Below are positions 1 through 7,264 of a stretch of DNA of 7,413 nt, one piece after another (positions within the stretch are counted from its first letter, which is position 1; every line of letters starts with the position of its first letter). The position numbers were made by a program, and so were the translations under genes. Location of the stretch: NCBI GenBank assembly GCA_017883485.1, contig JADGNM010000120.1:1-7413 (forward strand), in the 5' to 3' direction. This DNA comes from Methanosarcina sp. GTDB taxonomy: Archaea > Halobacteriota > Methanosarcinia > Methanosarcinales > Methanosarcinaceae. The notes beneath the pieces were generated by a model that saw nothing but the letters and a program-made list of their open reading frames with translations, was not told the origin of the DNA and ran no database searches.

Positions 1-21
1 CATCTTTTCTGTAGCATAGCA

Positions 22-52
22 CATTTCATGCATCAATACTGATGCATAAATG
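22..52. repeat. Inverted repeat / hairpin
   Basis: A perfect 8-bp inverted repeat, ATGCATCA (28-35) and TGATGCAT (40-47), surrounds a four-base spacer. It extends outward by five more pairs, CATTT (22-26) with AAATG (48-52), leaving one bulged C at 27. Its role is unknown. It has no adjacent T-tract, so it does not look like a simple terminator. It overlaps the possible gene remnant at 1-117. Confidence 0.5.
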
Positions 53-94
53 AGCTTTCTTGGCACACCGTGACCCTCTGCGCTCCCTAGTAAT

Positions 95-99
95 AAAAA
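95..99 (-). terminator. Candidate T-tract terminator of the UPF0182 gene
   Basis: On the minus strand the sequence after the UPF0182 stop is A/T-rich and contains a run of five T (AAGTTTTTATTAC) about 40 bases downstream. Archaeal RNA polymerase commonly terminates at short T-tracts. No strong hairpin precedes it. The call rests on the T-run and its position only. Confidence 0.35.
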
Positions 100-139
100 C
101 TTGAAATTAAATTTTCTTCATACCTAAGATATTTTTCAG

Positions 140-2989
140 TTATGCTGCAACTGCAGAAGAATTATTCCCTGAAGTTAAAGCTGCAACGGGCTGTACCACA
201 AAACTTTGATTGCTTTGAATAGGAATGGTGCCTACAATTTCTCCGTTGTTATTTAAAATAAGAATCTTCATAGCAATTCGCGGATTTGCAGACAGTTCTT
301 GTTTAATATTTGTCTGTCCACTTGAACTTATTGGATTATTACCTCCAGTAAATATTTGATCCAGTGCGCCTTCTACTGTATCCCCCCACTTGAGATTTCT
401 TTCTCCAGTTACTGGATTCTCATAGAAGACTATCACGGCTGCCAATTCAGGCATTGAATTTGTACTTGAACTGGAAGCTATATAGATTGGTTTAATATTA
501 ATTACTCCTTTCTCTACAGGAATAACCAATAAATTACCACGAATTACTGTAGAGCCTTGTTGTCCCCACAGAGTCAGCATACTCGAGAACTCTTTATCCT
601 GATTGATAAAGGCATCGATCTGTGCCGGGCCTGATAATGATCTGCTTTTATCAAACTTATAAAGTAGCATTTTCCCATAATTGGGATAGTCCTGATTAAC
701 CGATATCCAGGATACCATATTCGTCTTTTGTGGATCGGCGGGATTAAATGTCCTCATCAAAACGTATGAAGTTCCATTTTGCAATTCCAAAATCATATTA
801 TACGGCATAGCAACTTGCGATTCACCGGAATCAGAAATTTCATTGGAGAGTTTCCACTGATCCTGCTTGGTGTAGTAAAGTTCCGGATCCTTCATATGAA
901 AGGTGCTAAGCTCATTAGTCTGCACATTAAATAAATCTTCAGAATATTTAACATGCAACTTTTGACTCTCCGGCATCTCTTCTATGTTTTTGAATAGCCC
1001 CGGATAAATACTCATATAAGTCTTCATCAAGGGATCTTTTTCTACGGCATAGAAGTCCATTGTACCATTCACAGAGTCTACAACTACTTTGGCCGCGTCT
1101 CTAACATAATTAACGCTTGCGTTTCCCAAAGTGGACGAATCAGAATATGGATAGCTATCCGAATACGCAATACCGGATATCATCCATTTCAAATTTTCCG
1201 CTCCCTTGTCAATGAAGATCGTATTATCCTCGTCGTAATACAAGAAAGGAGCAACTCTTGCAACTCTTTCATCGACATTCCGATATAGATGCAACCGGCT
1301 ATTATCATTAATATAATCAGATGTCATGATCTTTATAAAATCCGACATCTCCAATCCTATTACTGATTTTTTAAGAAAACCATCAATAGGTATTCCGCCT
1401 GTCCCGTTATACTGCGTATAAACATTTCCCGAGCTTGACGGATAATCAAGTTCATCCCTTTTGGTATTTGTGAGAATATAATCGTTTGTGTTTTCACCAT
1501 ACCAAATCCCTTCTTCTTTTAATCTGAATTCAGGATTGCTAGAAACTGAGGGAATATTATACGAATAAAGCAAGGGCATTTTATCGGCACCCATTTTATT
1601 TACAGATCCTACCACGGCTCCGTATCCATGAGTGTAGATGACATGTATATTCTCCCATGTCTGTGGAATCTGATTCAGATTCAGCTCCCGAGCAGCTATA
1701 ATTACTTGACCTTCACTCCCGTTGACTAAGTATCTGTCAACATCGGGCGTATTAAAAGTATAAATTCTTTCAATCGCCTGACTTCTTTGTAAAAATGGAA
1801 TCATTGCGCGCCAATCGAATATTCTGGCATTCGTTATAGAAGGTGAACTCTTTATACTGCTATTTAATTCTACGGTATTGGGATAATATTCCTCATCGAT
1901 ACCTGTCAGACTATATGCAGCTCTAGTATAGTTGATACTATCCTCTATATAGGGCATTTGTACCTGCTGCTCACTAGAAACAACATTTAATTTATAGTAT
2001 GCGCTCGACCAGAGAGACGGTATAATCACCGAACCCACAATAAACACTACAAAGAGTATAAGTATTGCAGGATATTTTTTGTCTACATTCCGGTTTTTTA
2101 ACTTAGGAATACCAGAGAGAGTGATGATTCCCAGCAGTATAATAAGCCCGCCAAAAACTGTGAGCCAAAACGGGAATGCAGCTAGATCATTTTTTCCGGC
2201 TCCTGTTAGAAAGTTACTTCCGCCAGTCGCAGTAATAAGATTATACTTGCTTAAGTAAATCTTTAGTCCTATAATGAACATTATTCCAGAACATAAAATT
2301 CTGGAAATAATCGGGAGATCACGTTCTCCTGGAATCTCTTCAGAGGATTTCGTCATAAGCTTATAAATAGTATACAAAAAACTGGTTGAAGTCGGAGGTT
2401 TATCGAAATCCTCTTCAATTTTATTAGAAAAAAACCATATTATTGTGTCTGCTACAAATAGGATCGCAAAAATCCAGAAAACAAAATTCAGTAATTTATG
2501 AATTACCGGTAATGTAAATACATAAAAGCTAACATCGTTTCCGAAAATTGGATCAAGGATACCAAAAGGACTTTGGTTAAAATATTGCAGGAACATAAAA
2601 TAGTATCCGGCAAATATTGAAGACAAGATGGTTATTAAAATTACGGAGATAGATGCATACAAGTTCCCAATTTTATCCAAGGAATCAGCATCATCATTTC
2701 CCAATTTTCTTATAAATGATTTCACAGCTTTCCAGTTTATATAGAACAATATACTGGAAACAATTGCAGCACCGATAAACATGCCAACATGTGCTTTTAA
2801 ATTTACCATAAATACTATGTCTTTGAAACCGACTGAGTCAAACCACCAATAATCTAGCAAAAAACTTGGCAATCTTAAAAGCAGAATGAAAAACATAAGC
2901 AGTAAGGCTACAAGAGCAGCTATTATTGGTCTCATTTTCGATATTCTTGTCAAAACATACTCCTCAGTATCAGAAAATGTATCTGGCAT
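140..2989 (-). CDS. UPF0182 family membrane protein of unknown function
   Basis: The product is 949 aa, the normal size for the UPF0182 family (PF03699), which occurs in bacteria and some methanogens and has no established function. Seven hydrophobic helices are visible near residues 21-43, 60-85, 112-135, 164-187, 228-246, 270-293 and 306-328, followed by a soluble domain of about 620 residues. Family signatures seen: DYWWFDSVGF (46-55), QSPFGILDPIFGNDVSFYVF (139-158), YTFNTPDVDRYLVNG (410-424), IYTHGYGAVV (451-460), WYGE (496-499), ELDYP (513-517), ERVARVAPFLYYD (574-586), KVVVDSVNGT (634-643) and MPYNMILEL (728-736). The ATG at 2989 is chosen because GGGAGGT lies six bases upstream (2996-3002). 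The frame stays open upstream to an ATG at 3124, but that adds only a 45-residue basic, non-conserved extension without a good site. The gene stands alone, with AT-rich DNA on both sides. The large domain is probably extracytoplasmic, by inference. The family assignment is firm; no function is claimed. Confidence 0.93.
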   Translation of the reverse strand: MPDTFSDTEEYVLTRISKMRPIIAALVALLLMFFILLLRLPSFLLDYWWFDSVGFKDIVFMVNLKAHVGMFIGAAIVSSILFYINWKAVKSFIRKLGNDDADSLDKIGNLYASISVILITILSSIFAGYYFMFLQYFNQSPFGILDPIFGNDVSFYVFTLPVIHKLLNFVFWIFAILFVADTIIWFFSNKIEEDFDKPPTSTSFLYTIYKLMTKSSEEIPGERDLPIISRILCSGIMFIIGLKIYLSKYNLITATGGSNFLTGAGKNDLAAFPFWLTVFGGLIILLGIITLSGIPKLKNRNVDKKYPAILILFVVFIVGSVIIPSLWSSAYYKLNVVSSEQQVQMPYIEDSINYTRAAYSLTGIDEEYYPNTVELNSSIKSSPSITNARIFDWRAMIPFLQRSQAIERIYTFNTPDVDRYLVNGSEGQVIIAARELNLNQIPQTWENIHVIYTHGYGAVVGSVNKMGADKMPLLYSYNIPSVSSNPEFRLKEEGIWYGENTNDYILTNTKRDELDYPSSSGNVYTQYNGTGGIPIDGFLKKSVIGLEMSDFIKIMTSDYINDNSRLHLYRNVDERVARVAPFLYYDEDNTIFIDKGAENLKWMISGIAYSDSYPYSDSSTLGNASVNYVRDAAKVVVDSVNGTMDFYAVEKDPLMKTYMSIYPGLFKNIEEMPESQKLHVKYSEDLFNVQTNELSTFHMKDPELYYTKQDQWKLSNEISDSGESQVAMPYNMILELQNGTSYVLMRTFNPADPQKTNMVSWISVNQDYPNYGKMLLYKFDKSRSLSGPAQIDAFINQDKEFSSMLTLWGQQGSTVIRGNLLVIPVEKGVINIKPIYIASSSSTNSMPELAAVIVFYENPVTGERNLKWGDTVEGALDQIFTGGNNPISSSGQTNIKQELSANPRIAMKILILNNNGEIVGTIPIQSNQSFVVQPVAALTSGNNSSAVAA

Positions 2990-3141
2990 GTCATTACCTC
3001 CCTGGTTTTTTTGTAGTGAAATAGATGACCGCAATTGGAGTATCTGTCCAATATAACAAAGTTTAGATATATCTAACTTAGTTTGTCGTTTTGACGATCT
3101 TCTGCGCCTGTCACGGTCAGACAAACCAGCCAGAACCCACT

Positions 3142-3149
3142 GGTATAAA
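3142..3149 (-). promoter_or_regulatory. Candidate TATA box for the UPF0182 gene
   Basis: On the minus strand this reads TTTATACC, preceded by CGCA. Initiation about 25 bases downstream, near 3117, would give a leader of about 125 bases before the ATG at 2989. It would also fall inside or after the alternative upstream ATG (3122-3124), favouring the shorter protein. Other A/T-rich candidates lie further upstream, so the assignment is tentative. Confidence 0.35.
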
Positions 3150-3554
3150 TGCGATTATTCAGAAACTCTCGTAAGTCCCGATTCAAGAGAGCGCAATCAT
3201 ATAATGAAATTACTTTTTCGAGGGGACCTGCAAAATAGGCCTAATTGCTTTTATCTGTATTATCTTTGTTTTCGTGAGAGCTATTTCCCAACTTTTTATA
3301 AAATCCCTCAGACAAAATGAATTTTTATAAAGATGATATCCAGAAGAAAAAGTTTAATCGTTGACGTTCTACTGAATATTAACATTTTTTGAGTTACTTT
3401 CCAGGCTCAAGATCAAGATATTCAGCAAGACTTCTATGTGTATTCAATATTCCTAAAAGTTTAATGATTCATCTATATTACAAGATATTAAAAGTCTTCC
3501 ATCTTTTCAAATGCAAGAACGGAACTAAAATTAGAAATTAAATTCCGTATGTAA

Positions 3555-3563
3555 TTATATATT
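3555..3563 (+). promoter_or_regulatory. Candidate TATA box for the small zinc-ribbon gene
   Basis: TTATATATT lies about 128 bases ahead of the ATG at 3691. Initiation near 3590 would give a roughly 100-base leader containing the inverted repeat at 3611-3649. The surroundings are very A/T-rich and a second candidate (TTAATATATT) follows immediately, so confidence is low. Confidence 0.3.
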
Positions 3564-3610
3564 ATTAATATATTCTATTAGTCGAATACAAAAAATTAAT
3601 TTCCCCCATT

Positions 3611-3649
3611 TGAATCTATTTTCTGCAAACTAGTAGAATTTTAGATTCA
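3611..3649 (+). repeat. Inverted repeat in the presumed leader of the small zinc-ribbon gene
   Basis: TGAATCTA (3611-3618) is perfectly complementary to TAGATTCA (3642-3649). Inside, TTCT (3621-3624) pairs with AGAA (3635-3638) across a small internal loop, leaving a ten-base loop that contains the palindrome ACTAGT. It ends about 40 bases before the ATG at 3691. It could be a leader RNA hairpin or a protein-binding operator. Confidence 0.5.
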
Positions 3650-3690
3650 TCTGTCTTTTAACTGAAAGTGAATAGAATAGGTGGTATCTA

Positions 3691-3840
3691 ATGAACTATA
3701 TAAAAAAAATCTGCCCAATATGCAAAAATGAATTCCTTGTCTTGACTAATGCGGAAGAAAAAGCTGTTTACTGCACTCTTAAATGCCTTTCAGAATCTCA
3801 AGGCCGTCTCAAAATTAAAACCATTCATACAATTGGATAA
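3691..3840 (+). CDS. Small zinc-ribbon-like protein (49 aa)
   Basis: A 49-residue protein with a CPIC pair (Cys8, Cys11) near the N-terminus and a YCTLKC pair (Cys28, Cys32) sixteen residues later. This C-x2-C...C-x3-C layout is typical of a single small zinc finger or zinc ribbon and resembles the YacG-type arrangement (CPxC...CxxxC). A lysine-rich tail (RLKIKTIHTIG) follows. The start is supported by AGGTGG at 3679-3684, six bases before the ATG. No membrane segment or signal is present. It lies alone in AT-rich DNA. Zinc binding is inferred from the cysteine spacing; the cellular role is unknown. It might bind nucleic acid or a protein partner. Its length is small, but the site and the cysteine pattern together make a real gene likely. 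Confidence 0.7.
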   Translation: MNYIKKICPICKNEFLVLTNAEEKAVYCTLKCLSESQGRLKIKTIHTIG

Positions 3841-4011
3841 TAGGAATGTTGAGATTCAAATTCGTCCAAAAAATATGTTCAACCGTTTAGGTACACATTA
3901 ACCTTAAAAATATTATATCCAATAGGACTGTACGCACTTGATGCATAAAATCAATTGTAATAACCATCGTGATTAAAATTACACTTTAGACCTTTAATGT
4001 CTTAATGCCAA

Positions 4012-4028
4012 TTTTTTCACTTCAAGTG
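4012..4028 (+). terminator. T-tract and small palindrome downstream of the small zinc-ribbon gene
   Basis: A run of six T (4012-4017) lies about 170 bases after the 3840 stop, the first such plus-strand run after this gene. It is followed immediately by the palindrome CACTTCAAGTG (4018-4028). The T-tract is a plausible archaeal termination signal for the upstream transcript. The distance makes this uncertain. Confidence 0.25.
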
Positions 4029-4053
4029 TGTAAGTCTTATCCCAGTTATAGAA

Positions 4054-4064
4054 CAGAGTATAAT
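4054..4064 (+). promoter_or_regulatory. Weak TATA-like element ahead of the 60-aa gene
   Basis: GAGTATAATTTT lies about 60 bases before the ATG at 4123. Initiation near 4085 would leave a leader of about 38 bases with the ribosome binding site near its end. The match to the archaeal TATA consensus is only partial. Confidence 0.22.
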
Positions 4065-4122
4065 TTTAAGACATGCTCTATTTTACATTTATACAGTTAA
4101 AAAAGCAAAGGGAGGCTTCGAA

Positions 4123-4305
4123 ATGAGTATATTCAAAACTAAATGTGGATATGCCTTAAAATGTGGCGCTTATAGAGACAATTCAATTACATATACAAAA
4201 GAGTCAGATAAGCATTTTTGTGGAATATATAAACAGTTTGAACAAAAAACAATTGAAATGTACGCGACATATGAAAAGCTCCCAACTTTGCATCACAAGA
4301 ACTGA
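4123..4305 (+). CDS. Small cysteine-containing protein (60 aa)
   Basis: A 60-residue protein with a strong ribosome binding site, GGGAGG at 4110-4115, seven bases before the ATG. Residues 8-36 carry the pattern C-x5-C-x-x-Y-x-x-x-S-x-T...F-C-G-x-Y (Cys8, Cys14, Cys33). From memory this matches a group of short uncharacterised Methanosarcina proteins of the form C-x5-C-x-x-Y...S-x-T-C...Y-C-G-x-Y, which have four cysteines. In this copy the expected third cysteine, after Ser21-Ile22-Thr23, is tyrosine (Tyr24), so a canonical four-cysteine metal site would be incomplete. The tail has no obvious motif. It has no membrane helix or signal and no operon partner. Function is unknown; metal or redox binding is only inferred. 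Confidence 0.62.
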   Translation: MSIFKTKCGYALKCGAYRDNSITYTKESDKHFCGIYKQFEQKTIEMYATYEKLPTLHHKN

Positions 4306-4348
4306 CCTTAAATGCTAAACGAAAATAAATTCTTTGAATAAAAGGCAC

Positions 4349-4373
4349 AAACGAATGAAAGCACTTTTCGTTT
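4349..4373. repeat. Inverted repeat between the 60-aa gene and the tRNA gene
   Basis: AAACGAA (4349-4355) is perfectly complementary to TTCGTTT (4367-4373) with an eleven-base loop. It lies about 43 bases after the 60-aa gene's stop and 54 bases past the 3' end of the convergent tRNA gene. It may mark the boundary between two converging transcripts. There is no long T-run directly after it on either strand. Confidence 0.4.
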
Positions 4374-4415
4374 AAAAACATTCGAGATTGAGAATTTGAT
4401 TAGAAGAATAACTAT

Positions 4416-4421
4416 AAAAAA
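4416..4421 (-). terminator. T-tract terminator of tRNA-Leu
   Basis: Six consecutive T on the minus strand, beginning six bases after the tRNA discriminator base (ACTGAATTTTTTATAG). This matches the oligo-T signal that ends archaeal tRNA transcripts. Confidence 0.65.
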
Positions 4422-4426
4422 TTCAG

Positions 4427-4511
4427 TGCGAGGGATGGGATTCGAACCCACGAACTCCTACAAGACTAGGCCCTCAACCTAGCGCCTTTGACCTGGCTGG
4501 GCAACCCTCGC
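4427..4511 (-). tRNA. tRNA-Leu, anticodon GAG
   Basis: An 85-base class II tRNA. The acceptor stem GCGAGGG pairs perfectly with CCCUCGC, and the discriminator is A at 4427. The D-stem is GCC/GGC. The anticodon stem CUAGG/CCUAG encloses the loop UUGAGGG, so the anticodon is GAG, which reads CUC and CUU leucine codons. The long variable arm folds as CUU-GUAG-GAG, and the T arm is GUGGG-UUCGAAU-CCCAU. There is no intron, and CCA is not encoded and must be added after transcription. It lies downstream of rpoD on the same strand, as in the classic euryarchaeal S13-S4-S11-RpoD-tRNA-Leu order. It has its own promoter and terminator, so it can be expressed separately. Confidence 0.97.
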
Positions 4512-4523
4512 ATTTCGTTTTAG

Positions 4524-4563
4524 TGTGACATGCAAGCGCTTTTGCGCCTTGCACTCCCTCACA
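4524..4563 (-). repeat. Hairpin in the 5' leader of tRNA-Leu
   Basis: On the minus strand, TGCAAG-G-CGC-AAAA-GCG-CTTGCA (4553 to 4531) forms a nine-pair stem with one bulged G and a four-base loop. Flanking TGTGA (4524-4528) and TCACA (4559-4563) can add five outer pairs across an asymmetric internal loop. With the TATA box at 4577-4584, transcription should begin near 4555-4560, so the core hairpin would form almost the whole leader ahead of the mature tRNA end at 4511. Confidence 0.55.
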
Positions 4564-4576
4564 ATATCATGGATAA

Positions 4577-4591
4577 TATATAAACATTTCG
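4577..4591 (-). promoter_or_regulatory. BRE/TATA promoter of tRNA-Leu
   Basis: The minus strand reads CGAAATGTTTATATATT. This is a BRE-like purine-rich CGAAA (4591-4587) directly before TTTATATA (4584-4577), close to the methanogen consensus for stable RNA genes. Initiation about 25 bases downstream gives a leader of roughly 45 bases before the mature tRNA 5' end. Confidence 0.75.
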
Positions 4592-4675
4592 AGTCATGAA
4601 GGTCACTGATAATATTTATTAGAAAAGTATTCGCAATCAGACTTTTCAAGGTTGGAAAGCTTGAGTTCCGGTTCC

Positions 4676-4698
4676 AAAAAGTTAAAAGTTCCAAAAAA
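4676..4698 (-). terminator. Tandem T-tract terminator after rpoD
   Basis: About 32 bases past the rpoD stop the minus strand carries three T-tracts in succession: six T (4698-4693), four T (4687-4684) and five T (4680-4676). The outer two are part of a direct repeat, TTTTTGGAAC. Tandem T-tracts without a strong hairpin are the usual archaeal intrinsic termination signal. They would close the ribosomal/RNA polymerase operon before the separate tRNA promoter. Confidence 0.6.
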
Positions 4699-4729
4699 TT
4701 AGGTTTGGGCCTGCATCTGAGCGAGGGGG

Positions 4730-5530
4730 TCAGAGCTGGTCCAGGATGTGTACCACTTCTTCAGCTTTGCCTTTAATCACGTTTGCCGCATTCAGGATAA
4801 GTTCTCTGGCTGTGTAAGAGCCGTCGGATTCCATGGAAAACACAAAGGCGTTTTCATCAAAATCGATTTTTATTGCATTAATGTCACAGACCTGTTCGCA
4901 GAGCCTGCAGAGAGAGCATTTAAGAACGTCGTCTTCAGCAACTCTTGCCCCTGTTCCTTCGACCCGTATGATGCTTTTCGGGCATTCTGCTGCACAGTGC
5001 CCGCAGGCATCACAGTTTGCAATGGCTATAATGGGCACGTTCTTGTAACCGCAGGCTATACCTGCTTGCCACTTAACGCTATCTCTACCGTAGCCCATAT
5101 GTGCAATAGCCTCAATCACGAGTTTTTGTCCTTTTTTCAGCTCAACAATAGGTACGTTAGGATCTGCTGGCTGGATTTTAGGGTCGGAAGAGATAAGGTC
5201 CTTCGAATAGACAGTAATCGGGCCTTCAGCACTCAGGGTCAGAGAGAGTTCGCAGGCAGGACAGCCCTCTCCTTCGCAAACGTCGCACTCCGCCTGCGGC
5301 ACATACGTCTCTAAATCCGTTACAAGCGGGATTAAGGACAGACGGAGAGTCAGCTGCTCATCATAGAGGACCGAGGTATTGTCGTAAATGTTCACATACT
5401 CGATCGCAAGAGTTGGTACATCTGCAATCATGGCACGCCGAATGCTGTTGGCAAAAGCCGTGCTAACATTGGAAAGCACGAATTTTGCATATCTGTCCGA
5501 TAACTCCAGAATGTCTACTTCCATCGTCAT
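4730..5530 (-). CDS. rpoD: DNA-directed RNA polymerase subunit D (Rpo3) with two 4Fe-4S motifs
   Basis: A 266-aa homologue of bacterial alpha and eukaryotic Rpb3/AC40. Subunit D pairs with subunit L to nucleate archaeal RNA polymerase assembly in the cytoplasm. The N-terminal dimerisation segment (1-50, with NSIRRAMIADVPTLAIEYV at 28-46) is followed by a C-x2-C-x4-C-x2-C loop (Cys82, 85, 90, 93) at the position of the Rpb3 zinc loop. The dimerisation fold resumes around 135-160 and 225-266. Between these lies an inserted ferredoxin-like domain with two complete cluster motifs: Cys173, 176, 179, 183 and Cys205, 208, 211, 215. Subunit D of Methanosarcina acetivorans is known to carry two oxygen-labile 4Fe-4S clusters, and the same set of ligands is intact here. 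The start could be ATG 5530 or the in-frame ATG two codons on (5524); AAGGT at 5533-5537 sits at better spacing for the second. It follows rps11 after a 67-base gap. Confidence 0.97.
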   Translation of the reverse strand: MTMEVDILELSDRYAKFVLSNVSTAFANSIRRAMIADVPTLAIEYVNIYDNTSVLYDEQLTLRLSLIPLVTDLETYVPQAECDVCEGEGCPACELSLTLSAEGPITVYSKDLISSDPKIQPADPNVPIVELKKGQKLVIEAIAHMGYGRDSVKWQAGIACGYKNVPIIAIANCDACGHCAAECPKSIIRVEGTGARVAEDDVLKCSLCRLCEQVCDINAIKIDFDENAFVFSMESDGSYTARELILNAANVIKGKAEEVVHILDQL

Positions 5531-5546
5531 ATACCTTAATTTCCCT

Positions 5547-5554
5547 TATATATT
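5547..5554 (-). promoter_or_regulatory. Possible internal TATA element ahead of rpoD
   Basis: The minus strand reads AATATATAA in the rps11-rpoD gap. Initiation about 25 bases downstream falls at the rpoD start codons (5524-5530), so any transcript would be nearly leaderless. It may be chance A/T-rich sequence. Confidence 0.22.
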
Positions 5555-5567
5555 GATGCGTTCGAAA

Positions 5568-5587
5568 AGAGAATTTGAGAATTCTCT
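5568..5587 (-). repeat. Hairpin in the rps11-rpoD intergenic gap
   Basis: AGAGAATT (5568-5575) and AATTCTCT (5580-5587) form a perfect 8-bp stem with a four-base loop. On the transcribed minus strand the stem begins ten bases after the rps11 stop and ends in a short T-run (CTCTTTTCG). It could act as a partial terminator or processing site, lowering rpoD expression relative to the ribosomal proteins. That role is inferred from layout only. Confidence 0.5.
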
Positions 5588-5597
5588 GATAAAGCTC

Positions 5598-6640
<1,043 letters not shown>

Positions 6641-6661
6641 TGAAATCACCTGACTGGAAAA

Positions 6662-7220
<559 letters not shown>

Positions 7221-7264
7221 TCTTTACAGCATATACTGATGAGTTCCTTTACATGATTCTGCCG

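Larger units (their letters stand above)
1..117 (-). pseudogene. Possible gene remnant or partial coding frame running off the left edge
   Basis: A minus-strand frame of 39 codons is open from just after a TGA at 118-120 to the window edge. Its translation reads like real protein: a hydrophobic stretch (FLLLGSAEGHGVPRK), then LIYASVLMHEM, then CYATEKM. There is no ATG with a ribosome binding site ahead of the protein-like part; GTG is the only plausible start within it. The pattern G-x-P-R, small residues, then HEM loosely recalls the zinc-binding helix of DA1-like peptidases (G-L-P-R...HEMMHA). Here the second histidine of the expected HExxH would be tyrosine, and the spacing is one residue longer. 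That resemblance is from memory and weak. The frame begins 22 bases after the stop of the UPF0182 gene on the same strand. It could be a decayed gene, the start of a gene continuing to the left, or chance. Confidence 0.22.
2990..3690. other. AT-rich intergenic region without a convincing gene
   Basis: This stretch of about 700 bases separates the minus-strand UPF0182 gene from the plus-strand small zinc-ribbon gene, so it should hold divergent promoters. TATA-like sequences occur at 3142-3149, around 3293-3301, around 3320-3330 and at 3555-3563. Two of them (the TTTTTATAAA motifs near 3293 and 3320) lie about 27 bases apart. Short inverted repeats include ACCAG/CTGGT at 3125-3144 and the larger hairpin at 3611-3649. 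The longest small frames, for example 38 codons from 3204 on the plus strand, have no ribosome binding site or protein-like composition. Confidence 0.7.

Noticed and set aside
2990..3124. A 45-codon in-frame N-terminal extension of the UPF0182 gene
   Set aside because: It is basic and low in conservation, lacks a ribosome binding site, and the ATG at 2989 has a near-perfect one. The candidate transcript start near 3117 would also lie after the extension's ATG.
3204..3320. A 38-codon plus-strand frame beginning MKLLFRGDL
   Set aside because: No ribosome binding site, unusual composition rich in Phe/Tyr, and no recognisable motif. It is likely chance in AT-rich DNA.
4187..4381. A 64-codon minus-strand frame overlapping the 60-aa gene
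   Set aside because: It overlaps the 60-aa gene on the opposite strand and has no ribosome binding site or family features, whereas the plus-strand gene has both a strong site and a cysteine pattern.
4479..4694. A 71-codon minus-strand frame across the tRNA gene
   Set aside because: It runs through the tRNA promoter and into the tRNA itself; its end (ARVAQPGQRR) is tRNA sequence read as protein.
4721..4727. GCGAGGG matching the tRNA acceptor end, as a possible attachment-site repeat
   Set aside because: Only seven bases match and the flanks differ at once. It overlaps the sequence just past the rpoD stop, so it is consistent with chance.
4748..5314. A 188-codon plus-strand frame opposite rpoD
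   Set aside because: It is a shadow of the conserved rpoD gene, with no ribosome binding site or family resemblance.
6641..6649. GTG at 6649 as the start of rps4
   Set aside because: It lies inside the AGGTGA ribosome binding site that serves the ATG at 6640, and the family N-terminus is MGYPG.
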